Position numbers and translations under genes: made by a program. Below are positions 53,401 to 61,368 of a stretch of DNA of 64,000 nt, one piece after another. Below the pieces are notes generated by a model. That model had not been told where the DNA came from and searched no databases. It saw nothing but the letters and a program-made list of their open reading frames with translations. This DNA is from Spirosoma sp. 48-14 (GTDB taxonomy: Bacteria; Bacteroidota; Bacteroidia; Cytophagales; Spirosomataceae). Where the stretch lies: positions 186,001 through 250,000 of the forward strand of contig NZ_MKUD01000010.1 in assembly GCF_001898575.1 (NCBI RefSeq), written 5' to 3'. The first letter of the stretch is position 1; every line of letters starts with the position of its first letter.

Positions 53401-56400
53401 TGCGCTGTATCATAAGCAACTCCCGGCATCAATCAATTTTACCCGACCCAATCCCGCTATCGACTTTGCCAGTACGCCATTTTTTGTAAATACGCAATTG
53501 GTCGACTGGAAACCCGAAGGCGATTTGCCTCGTCGGGCCGGGGTGAGTTCATTTGGTGTTGGGGGAACCAATGTGCATGTCATATTGGAAGAATCTGGCG
53601 TTGAAAGACCCCAATCCGCTGGAGGTCGGCCGGTACAGTTGATAAGTTGGTCAGCTAAATCGTCCAGCAGCCTGGAGGCATATACCCGAAAATTGACACA
53701 GGCCGTCGAACAAGTAGAGGATACTGCATTAGCTGATCTGGCCTTTACCTTGCAGACGACTCGGGCCAGCTTTGGTCATCGACGCTTTATCGTTGCAGCA
53801 ACAGGGGCCGAACTACAGCAGAAATTGCAGACCGAGCAGGCTAAGTCTTCCCTTTCAAAAGCCGTCCACCGACCTGACGAAGTGGTTTTTCTGTTTCCTG
53901 GGCAGGGGTCACAATACCTCAATATGGGACGATGGTTGTATGAATCGGAAGCTGTATTCCGGGAGGCTATCGATACCTGCGCGAACTTGCTGGCCCCCTA
54001 TCTTGACCTTGATATTCGTCGGGTGATGTACCCTGAATCGATGGATATGGAGGCTGAGCAACGGCTTCGAAATACGCGTTATACGCAACCTGCCCTGTTT
54101 GTGACCGAATATGCACTAGCCCAATTATGGATGAGTTGGGGGATCGAACCGTCAGTATTTTGTGGGCATAGTATCGGTGAGTTTGTAGCCGCCCATTTAT
54201 CAGGTATCTTTTCGTTGGCAGACGCGCTCATGCTTATTGCTATGCGTGGACGTATGGTGAGCGAACGCCCACGTGGTAGTATGTTATCGGTTCGTAAACC
54301 TGCTGGCCTAATTGCCGGGATGATGCCCGAAACGATTTCCATGGCCGCCATAAATAGCCATACACTGTGTGTGGTAGCAGGGCCAGATGAAGATATCGCT
54401 GATTTTGCCCGGTTATTGGACGAACAGGAAATTCCCAATCAGCCACTGGCAACGAGTCATGCGTTTCATTCCAGTATGATGGAGCCCATTGTGGGTGAAT
54501 TTGGCAGCGTCGTAGGGACGATTTCGCTAAATCGGCCTAAAAAACCGATTGTATCGACGGTAAGTGGGACTTGGCTTACGGATGCTCAGGCTACTGATCC
54601 TATGTATTGGGCGAATCATCTGCGTGCGACCGTACAATTTGCCGATGCGCTGGATACGATAATAACCCTAGATAATCCAATACTGTTTGAAGTCGGCCCT
54701 GGGCATGTAACGGCGACGCTGGCCCGGCAGCAGGTTGGTAAAAAGACAATTCCAGTGCTGGCCGGATTAGCCAATCTGCCCGAACAGCCAGCAGCCTTCC
54801 AGTCATTACTGACTACTCTCGGGCAATTATACCAAAATGGCTTGGAGCCTGACTGGAAGGCCTTTTATAAAGACCAGAAACGAGTAAAGATTAGTGCGCC
54901 CAGCTACGCGTTTGATAAAAAGCACTGCTGGCTCGATCCGGTGGAAATCCGGCCGGAAAATCCCTCTTTATATACTAATAAACATGTCGGTTTAGTTGGT
55001 AATGTGCCTGTTGATCAGCGGCCTGTTGCAGATTTGCCCGATCGGTCGACCGTTGTATTGCCGATAACCACACCAAAAACTATGAGAAAAGATACATTGA
55101 TCAGCCGGATCAATCAACTGCTGGAAGAGGCATCCGGTATTGAAATGGATGGCGTTACGCCCGACACCAGTTTTCTGGAAATCGGCTTGGATTCTCTGTT
55201 GCTGACCCAGGTGGCACTAACCCTGAAAAAAGAATTTGGCTTGCCCATTACCTTCCGTCAGTTAACCAGTACGTATACGTCTCCTGAACTGTTGGCCGAC
55301 TTTATTGACCAGCAATTGCCTCCCGAACCACAGCCTGTTGCGCCGACTCCAGTTGCTATTCCGGTATCGCCTGTCACGGTGAATGGTCACTATGGGACTC
55401 AGCAGCCCAACCCTGCACTGGATATTATTGCCCAGCAACTGCAACTGCTTGCCAAACAGATTGAACTACTACAAGCAGGAAATACACCAGCCCCTCAACC
55501 TGTTGTTGCGCCAACGCCCCAGCCAATGCCGGTTAATGGAAACGTGGCAAAGAATGGAAGTTCAATTACGGACGCCCCTGACCTGACACCAGAGGAAAAA
55601 GCTGAACTGAAGAAACCATTCGGCGCAACGGCCCGAATTGAACGGCAGGCTTCGGAACTTACTCCGAAACAGCGGCAGTTTCTGGCGCAGTTTACGGAAC
55701 AGTATACCCTCAAAACGGCCAAAAGTAAAGCCTATGCCCAGCAAAATCGGGCACATATGGCCGACCCACGTGTGGTCACTGGTTTTCGGCCACTTACCAA
55801 AGAAATTGTTTATCCATTAGTGGTTAACCGATCGGCGGGTAGCAGAGTATGGGATATTGATGGGAATGAGTACATCGATGCGTTGAACGGGTTCGGCTCG
55901 AATATGTTCGGCTACCAGCCTGACTGGCTTAAACAGGTGTTGCACGATCAGATCGAAGCCGGTTTTGAAGTCGGCCCTCAGCATGAACTGGCAGGTGAGG
56001 TAACCCGGCTTATTTGTGAACTGACCAAAACGGATCGCTCGGCGCTTTGTAATACTGGCTCCGAAGCGGTCCTGGGGGCCATGCGTATAGCCCGAACGGT
56101 AACAGGGCGATCGCTCATCGTTGCTTTTTCGGGATCTTACCACGGTATTGTTGATGAAGTTCTGGTGAGAGGCACCAAAAAACTGAAGTCATTCCCGGCT
56201 GCTCCGGGCATCATGCCCGAAGCGGTCCAGAATATGCTCATTCTGGAGTATGGGACCGACGAGAGTTTGAAAATCATTCGTGAGCGTGCCCATGAGTTAG
56301 CGGCTGTACTGGTTGAGCCGGTTCAAAGCCGTCGGCCCGAGTTTGTACCGATTGAATTTCTGAAACAGGTACGGAGTATTACGGAGAAATCCGGTACCGC

Positions 56401-57169
56401 CCTGATTTTCGATGAAGTCATTACCGGTTTTCGGGCCCATCCGGGTGGCACTCAGGCCCTTTTCGGTATTAAAGCCGATCTGGCTACGTATGGTAAAGTA
56501 GTCGGTGCTGGCTTACCGATTGGCGTAATTGCTGGTAAGCGAGCCTTTATGGATGCGCTGGATGGCGGGTTCTGGCAGTATGGTGATGCGTCGGTGCCGG
56601 AGGTTGGGGTTACCTATTTTGCCGGAACCTTTGTTCGCCATCCGTTGGCTTTAGCGGCTGCCAAAGCATCATTAGCGTACATGAAAGCAGAAGGCCCGAT
56701 GTTGCATCAGCAGTTGACTCGTAAAACAACCCGGCTAGCCGACGAACTGAATGCTGTTCTGGAAAGCTGGAAACTTCCCCTTTTTGTTGTTAACTTTGGT
56801 TCATTATGGAAAGTTAAGTTTAAAGAAGAGGTAGCATACGGTGAATTGTTGTTTACATTGATGCGTGATAAAGGCATTCACATTTGGGATGGCTTTCCCT
56901 GTTTTCTAACAGAAGCGCATACAGAGCAGGAAATCGATGCGATCATTAAATGTTTTACCGATAGTATACAGGAATTGATCGAGGTCGGCATTTTTAAAGC
57001 CGATCGAATAAGCACAATCAGTTCAGAAACAGTTGGGATAACTCATAACAGAAATACACCACCGGCACCTGGTGCCAGACTAGGGCGGGATCGGCAGGGT
57101 AATCCTGCCTGGTTTATTCCTAATCCAGATCAGCCTGGGAAATACCTACAGGTTGAATTAAATCAATGA
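50465..57169 (+). CDS. Hybrid NRPS-PKS: A-PCP-KS-AT-ACP-aminotransferase
   Basis: 2234 residues. Domains in order: adenylation (about 20-510; YTSGSTGKPKG near 158, SGKVDKKQL at its end), PCP (GGNSLLA, Ser556), KS (about 617-1045; SACSTSLL, Cys789; EAHGTATPLGD; GSIKSNMGHL), AT (about 1138-1450; FPGQGSQ, GHSIGE Ser1236, AFHSSM indicating malonyl-CoA), ACP (GLDSLLLTQ, Ser1577), a Pro/Gln-rich linker (about 1605-1700) and a class III PLP aminotransferase (about 1720-2180; Lys2011 in TYGKVVGAGLP). No KR, DH or C domain is present. The missing C domain makes this the loading and first extension module. The layout KS-AT-ACP-AMT is that of MycA/McyE-type beta-amino acid modules. The C-terminal tail (PGARLGRDRQGNPAW) is the linker that normally leads into a C domain. 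Confidence 0.95.
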   Translation: MSAHKNSMLSRSFPTPQFVHQLVEQVAQANQERTAVIFGRETLTYQQLNERANEVCQAILQVAPSASVIGISTTRNLDMVIGVLAILKAGKAYLPLDPAYPDARLQQIISDAHLQTCLAVGTDHSRFASLGLQVIADYTRLDVSATVLQGGMAYVLYTSGSTGKPKGVCMGHTALVNLLTWQAKHSQAGPGTKTLQLAPLSFDVSFQEIFSTLATGGTLILVDESLRLDLNALLQFIDEQGINRLFLPFVALQYLAESAVRTQVFPKQLQEVMTAGEQLKITPQVAQFFSALPTCVLFNQYGPTECHVVTQLTLSGDPATWPALPGIGHPIDNVRLFVVDDNLTILPTGEAGELCFGGDCVAEGYLNQPSLTSEKFIQLDVPGQGSVRVYRTGDLGRLLPDGTIDFLGRRDDQVKIRGHRVELGEVEVVVNQIPGIRQAVVVAREAQGGHKQLVAYLVSANGQLIPSEVRSQLAQKLPDYMMPSAFVWLDELPKTTSGKVDKKQLPAPERKRPELMVAYRKPRTALERTIAQVWEELLEIDQLGSDDNFFELGGNSLLAQKTVALLKERQYILPITKLYQFPTVAGIASYLQPKEEPSVAIGLPKNQRQNAAPSMHDSDIAIIGMAGRFPGACTIGELWEVLKAGKETTRFFTDEELDPSIPASLKADPLYVMARGVIDGADQFDATFFGLSPRVAQLMDPQQRIFLEIAWETLEQTGYLPHHYDGRVGVFAGCGNNTYYQKNIPGHTDLIDQVGAFQVMTLNEKDYIASRTAYQLNLKGPAVSVYSACSTSLLAITQAVQSIRNGQCEVALAGGASITSPISSGHLYQEGAMLSQDGHCRSFDADAQGTVFSDGAGVVLLKSREAALRDGDTIYAVIKGVGVNNDGGGKGSFTAPSSEGQAGAIIMAIADAAIDPATISYVEAHGTATPLGDPIEIEGLTQAFGEQADRQFCAIGSIKSNMGHLTQAAGVAGLIKTTLALYHKQLPASINFTRPNPAIDFASTPFFVNTQLVDWKPEGDLPRRAGVSSFGVGGTNVHVILEESGVERPQSAGGRPVQLISWSAKSSSSLEAYTRKLTQAVEQVEDTALADLAFTLQTTRASFGHRRFIVAATGAELQQKLQTEQAKSSLSKAVHRPDEVVFLFPGQGSQYLNMGRWLYESEAVFREAIDTCANLLAPYLDLDIRRVMYPESMDMEAEQRLRNTRYTQPALFVTEYALAQLWMSWGIEPSVFCGHSIGEFVAAHLSGIFSLADALMLIAMRGRMVSERPRGSMLSVRKPAGLIAGMMPETISMAAINSHTLCVVAGPDEDIADFARLLDEQEIPNQPLATSHAFHSSMMEPIVGEFGSVVGTISLNRPKKPIVSTVSGTWLTDAQATDPMYWANHLRATVQFADALDTIITLDNPILFEVGPGHVTATLARQQVGKKTIPVLAGLANLPEQPAAFQSLLTTLGQLYQNGLEPDWKAFYKDQKRVKISAPSYAFDKKHCWLDPVEIRPENPSLYTNKHVGLVGNVPVDQRPVADLPDRSTVVLPITTPKTMRKDTLISRINQLLEEASGIEMDGVTPDTSFLEIGLDSLLLTQVALTLKKEFGLPITFRQLTSTYTSPELLADFIDQQLPPEPQPVAPTPVAIPVSPVTVNGHYGTQQPNPALDIIAQQLQLLAKQIELLQAGNTPAPQPVVAPTPQPMPVNGNVAKNGSSITDAPDLTPEEKAELKKPFGATARIERQASELTPKQRQFLAQFTEQYTLKTAKSKAYAQQNRAHMADPRVVTGFRPLTKEIVYPLVVNRSAGSRVWDIDGNEYIDALNGFGSNMFGYQPDWLKQVLHDQIEAGFEVGPQHELAGEVTRLICELTKTDRSALCNTGSEAVLGAMRIARTVTGRSLIVAFSGSYHGIVDEVLVRGTKKLKSFPAAPGIMPEAVQNMLILEYGTDESLKIIRERAHELAAVLVEPVQSRRPEFVPIEFLKQVRSITEKSGTALIFDEVITGFRAHPGGTQALFGIKADLATYGKVVGAGLPIGVIAGKRAFMDALDGGFWQYGDASVPEVGVTYFAGTFVRHPLALAAAKASLAYMKAEGPMLHQQLTRKTTRLADELNAVLESWKLPLFVVNFGSLWKVKFKEEVAYGELLFTLMRDKGIHIWDGFPCFLTEAHTEQEIDAIIKCFTDSIQELIEVGIFKADRISTISSETVGITHNRNTPPAPGARLGRDRQGNPAWFIPNPDQPGKYLQVELNQ

Positions 57170-57172
57170 CGG

Positions 57173-60100
57173 ATGGCGGAAAGCATTGCAAATGTAAACC
57201 TGATTGAAGTTGATTTTAACCCATTTGAGGGGCCTCAAATCGTGAGCCTGGCTCCGGCAACGGAGCCACAGATCGAAATATGGGCGGCCTGTAAACTCGG
57301 TGGCGACGATGCCAGTCGAGCTTTCAATGAGTCGATTTCGTTGCGGTTTCATGGGTTACTGGATCGACTTGCTTTCGAGAAAGCCTGGCAAGCGCTGGTG
57401 CGTCGTCATGAAGCACTCCATTCGGCGTTTAGCGCTGATGGGCGTCAGATGTGCATTTTCGACGAAGTACCTATTCCCCTGGATTACCTGGACAGTTCCG
57501 CTAAATCGAAGGTTGAGCAGGAACAGATTATTGCAGACTATGTCCAACAGGATGCGATCTATGTATTCGATCTGCTGAACGGCCCTCTGATTAAGGTGTG
57601 CCTGATCAAATTGTCGGATACAGATCATCATTTTACTCTGACAGGACATCATATTGTTTGTGATGGCTGGTCGTTAGGTATTTTACTTCAGGATCTGAGT
57701 GCGCTCTATTCAGCCTACGCCCGGCACCGCAATCCCACTTTACCTGAGGCCCCTGCCTATAGCCAGTACGCGCTTGAACAACAGCAGTTTGAGCAAAGTG
57801 AAGTCTATCGGCAGATCGAAAAATTCTGGCTCAATCAGTATAATGGTGCAATCCCCGTCCTCGAGTTGCCAACCGACTTCGCCCGGCCATCGTTACGGAC
57901 GTATTCCATTGCCCGACGCGACCATCTGTTGAGCGACGCACTTGCCAGTGCTGTGAAAAAAATGGGTGCCAGGGCAGGGGCTAGTTTTGTTACCACATTA
58001 ATGGCTGCTTTCGAGGTGTTTCTGCACCGGGTAACGGGTCAGGATGATATTGTGGTAGGCTTACCTACATCTGGGCAGTCAGCAACTGGCTATCTGGGAT
58101 TGGTAGGCCATTGTGTCAATTTACTGCCACTCCGCAGCTTTCCCAGGCCTGAACTAAGCTTCCTGGAGTTTTTACAGCAACGCAAGGAGGGCATACTCGA
58201 TGCATACGAACACCAGCGGCTGACATTTGGCAGTCTGCTGAAAAAGCTACCCATTGTCCGTGACCCTGCCCGGGTCCCTCTGGTTCCAGTCATCTTCAAC
58301 GTCGATATGGGGCTTGACAATGGGGTAGATTTTCATGGACTCGATTATCAGTTTATCAGCAATCCGAGAGAATTTGGGGCTGTTGACCTCTTTCTGAACA
58401 TAAGTGATGCCGCAACCGGCAAATCGTCTCTCGTATTTGAATGGTCCTACAATACCCAACTGTTCAAAGAAGCGACTATCGATCGGATGATGGCCGAGTT
58501 TGAACGGCTTCTGAAAGCTATTGTTGAGAATCCATCCATTCAGATTGAAGATATTCTGCTGGCCGATGGGGACGATCAGAGCAGAAAACTGGCCACCTGG
58601 AACGATACGGCGGCAAACTACCCAAGGACGGCTTCGTTACATTCGTTACTGGCACAAACGGCTAAGGAATTTGCAGACAAACCAGCGCTGGTATTTACCC
58701 AGTCAACGGAACGCCAAACGTTCACGTATCAGGAACTTCATGAACGGGCTAATCAGCTAGCGCAGGCCATTCAAAAACAGTGTTTAGGAACAACAGTCAA
58801 TGGGAGTGCGCCCGTAGTGGGGGTCGTTCTGGATCGTACGCCCGATCTGGTTATTACTTTACTAGCTGTTCTGAAAGCCGGTGCCGCCTACGTGCCCATC
58901 GACCCTGAATATCCGCATGACCGTATTGCGTTTATGCTAGCGGATTCGTCAGCTAGCTTGCTGATTACATCGAAGAAATACCATTCGGCCGGTCATACAA
59001 CGTACCCGACTTCGGGCCAGCCAGCGAACCAGACGAAGGTTGTGTTGCTGGAAACCTTACTGGATGAACTGGACCAGTATTCCAAAGAGGCTCCAGCGGT
59101 TGAGGTAAATGGTAACGATCTGGCCTATATTCTCTATACTTCAGGTTCGACCGGCAAACCCAAAGGCGTTCTTATTGAGCACCATAATCTGGTCAATTTA
59201 CTGTACAGCATGATAAGCTGGCCAGGTATCACTAAGGACGATAAACTGCTGGCTGTCACGACGGTTTCGTTCGACATTGCCGGGCTTGAGTTATACCTGC
59301 CCATTCTGGTGGGGGCAACGCTGGTATTGGCCGATTCTGAAACAACAAAAGATGGCCGAGCTCTTCTAGAGACTGTTTCGTCTTTTGATATTAGCCTCAT
59401 ACAGGCTACCCCCATCACCTACAAAATGATGCTCGCGGCTGGTTGGGAGGAGCGGTTGCCGTTGAAGATTCTGTGCTGCGGAGAGCCTATGTCGAAAGAT
59501 CTGGCCCAGAAACTAACGGCTCGTTGTGGATCGCTCTGGAATATGTATGGCCCAACCGAAACGACCATTTATTCGACCGGAAAGCAGATTTTAGCCAGCG
59601 ACGAGATTATTACGATTGGGCGGCCTATTCAGAACACCCAGGTCTATATTCTGGACGAACACCTGAATCGGTTGCCTGAAGGGAGCGTAGGAGAAATTTA
59701 CATTGCTGGCGATGGAGTTGCCCGAGGCTATCTGAACCGTCCTGAGCTGACGCGAGAAAAATTCGTTCCGAATCCGTTCAGTACGTCGAAAAAAAGTACC
59801 ATGTACCGAACGGGCGATTTAGGTAAGTTTATGCCCGATGGCGAAATCCATTGCCTGGGGCGTATCGACCAGCAGGTGAAGGTACGCGGCTACCGGATTG
59901 AGTTGGGCGAAATAGAGCATGCTCTGGTAACGCAGGAAGGGGTAAGTGAAGCTGTGGTTGTTGCTCGTGAAGATCGCCCTGGCGACCAACGATTGATTGC
60001 TTATCTGGTGACCACCCCCCCATTGAGCGAAGGCGCGTTCAGGAATCAGATTCTGATTTGGCGACGGCAGTTGCAGGAAAATCTGCCATCTTATATGGTC

Positions 60101-61270
60101 CCGACAGATTTTGTGAGCCTGGCTCAGTTGCCTATTACGCCAAACGGTAAAATCGACAAAAATGCACTGCCTAAGCCTGCTTCCATGCTGGCTGTGGAAC
60201 ATAGAACGCACACGGCTCCATCGACCGAAACGGAAAAGCTGATTGCGGTAATCTGGCAGGAAGCGTTGATGCTGGATCAGATTGATATTGATACCGACTT
60301 TTTTGAACTGGGTGGGCACTCGATGATTGCTGTTCAGGTAATGACCCAACTGGAAAAGGAAACCGGAAAGCGGCTTCCCTTATCTATTCTGCTGACCTAT
60401 CCGACGGTTCGAAAACTGGCGCAACTGTTACAAACAAACGAAAAGCCAACAACCTGGACATCGCTGGTGCCCATCCGGCCAGAAGGCAATAAAGACCCTC
60501 TGTATATTATTCATGGAATTGGTCTAAATCTGTTGAATTTCAGTAGCTTGATAAGCTATCTGGATCCAGAGCAGCCTATTTACGGGCTCCAGGCAAAGGG
60601 ACTAGATGGCAAAGATGAGCCGCTCGATAAGATGGAAGACATTGCCGCTTTCTATCTGAGCGAAGTGCTGGAACAAAATCCCAATGGTCCGTATGCAATT
60701 GCTGGCTATTCGTTTGGTGGCTATGTGGCGCTGGAGATGGCCCGGCAATTGAAAGCGATGGGGAAAGAGGTGAAAATGCTAGCTATGTTCGACACCAATG
60801 CACAGGAGTCAGATATGAATCGCTCGATGGGCGACTGGCTAATGCGAAAAGTACTCCGCCAGTTCCCGAAATTAATCTGGTTCACCAGATCATTGATCCA
60901 GAAACCTATTCAGACGCTCAAATACCAGCAGGGGTATGTTGAATGGAAATTCGATTCATTACTGAAAGCAATGGGTTTGCGTGAGGAGCCAGAACCAGAA
61001 GTAGGATTGGAACATCTGAATAAAATCATCGAAAAGCATGAGTACGCGTTTTCGCATTATACCATGAAGCCCTACGACGGTATTATTGATCTTTTTAAGG
61101 CTCAGGTTCGCCTTTACTTTGTCGATGATAGTAAGTTTCTGGGCTGGAAAAAATATGCTAAAAAAGGAGTGCGCGTGCACAGTGTGCCGGGTGATCATCA
61201 ACTGATGCTCCTGCCGCCAAACGACAAAGCCTTTGCTGAAGCCCTGCAACGGGCACTTGATCAGGCATAA
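57173..61270 (+). CDS. NRPS termination module: C-A-PCP-TE
   Basis: 1365 residues. Domains: condensation (about 10-460; active site GHHIVCDGWS, His160 as catalytic base), adenylation (about 480-980; YTSGSTGKPKG near 656, NGKIDKNAL near its end), PCP (GGHSMIA, Ser1050) and type I thioesterase (about 1085-1365; GYSFGGYVAL, Ser1180; GDHQLML, His). The start codon is 3 nt after the preceding stop codon, so the genes are co-translated and the assembly line continues from the aminotransferase to this C domain. It adds one amino acid and releases the product by hydrolysis or cyclisation. No tailoring, MbtH, phosphopantetheinyl transferase or exporter gene is adjacent. Confidence 0.95.
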   Translation: MAESIANVNLIEVDFNPFEGPQIVSLAPATEPQIEIWAACKLGGDDASRAFNESISLRFHGLLDRLAFEKAWQALVRRHEALHSAFSADGRQMCIFDEVPIPLDYLDSSAKSKVEQEQIIADYVQQDAIYVFDLLNGPLIKVCLIKLSDTDHHFTLTGHHIVCDGWSLGILLQDLSALYSAYARHRNPTLPEAPAYSQYALEQQQFEQSEVYRQIEKFWLNQYNGAIPVLELPTDFARPSLRTYSIARRDHLLSDALASAVKKMGARAGASFVTTLMAAFEVFLHRVTGQDDIVVGLPTSGQSATGYLGLVGHCVNLLPLRSFPRPELSFLEFLQQRKEGILDAYEHQRLTFGSLLKKLPIVRDPARVPLVPVIFNVDMGLDNGVDFHGLDYQFISNPREFGAVDLFLNISDAATGKSSLVFEWSYNTQLFKEATIDRMMAEFERLLKAIVENPSIQIEDILLADGDDQSRKLATWNDTAANYPRTASLHSLLAQTAKEFADKPALVFTQSTERQTFTYQELHERANQLAQAIQKQCLGTTVNGSAPVVGVVLDRTPDLVITLLAVLKAGAAYVPIDPEYPHDRIAFMLADSSASLLITSKKYHSAGHTTYPTSGQPANQTKVVLLETLLDELDQYSKEAPAVEVNGNDLAYILYTSGSTGKPKGVLIEHHNLVNLLYSMISWPGITKDDKLLAVTTVSFDIAGLELYLPILVGATLVLADSETTKDGRALLETVSSFDISLIQATPITYKMMLAAGWEERLPLKILCCGEPMSKDLAQKLTARCGSLWNMYGPTETTIYSTGKQILASDEIITIGRPIQNTQVYILDEHLNRLPEGSVGEIYIAGDGVARGYLNRPELTREKFVPNPFSTSKKSTMYRTGDLGKFMPDGEIHCLGRIDQQVKVRGYRIELGEIEHALVTQEGVSEAVVVAREDRPGDQRLIAYLVTTPPLSEGAFRNQILIWRRQLQENLPSYMVPTDFVSLAQLPITPNGKIDKNALPKPASMLAVEHRTHTAPSTETEKLIAVIWQEALMLDQIDIDTDFFELGGHSMIAVQVMTQLEKETGKRLPLSILLTYPTVRKLAQLLQTNEKPTTWTSLVPIRPEGNKDPLYIIHGIGLNLLNFSSLISYLDPEQPIYGLQAKGLDGKDEPLDKMEDIAAFYLSEVLEQNPNGPYAIAGYSFGGYVALEMARQLKAMGKEVKMLAMFDTNAQESDMNRSMGDWLMRKVLRQFPKLIWFTRSLIQKPIQTLKYQQGYVEWKFDSLLKAMGLREEPEPEVGLEHLNKIIEKHEYAFSHYTMKPYDGIIDLFKAQVRLYFVDDSKFLGWKKYAKKGVRVHSVPGDHQLMLLPPNDKAFAEALQRALDQA

Positions 61271-61280
61271 ACGCCTGGAT

Positions 61281-61352
61281 AATAGAACACGGATTTTCAG
61301 GATTCCTATGATTTACACTGATCATAGGAATCCTGAAAATCCGTGTTCTATT
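61281..61352. repeat. Perfect 32-bp inverted repeat, GATT-periodic family, between convergent genes
   Basis: Arms 61281-61312 and 61321-61352 are fully complementary around an 8-nt loop. The arm starts AATAGAACACGGATT, with GATT words every 9 nt. It lies between the NRPS and GT2-GH stop codons and should terminate both. Confidence 0.9.
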
Positions 61353-61368
61353 TATCGTTAACGATCCC

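Noticed and set aside
55262-55444. Pro/Gln-rich linker between ACP and aminotransferase considered as a gene break
   Set aside because: The reading frame is continuous and such linkers are normal in MycA/McyE-like proteins.
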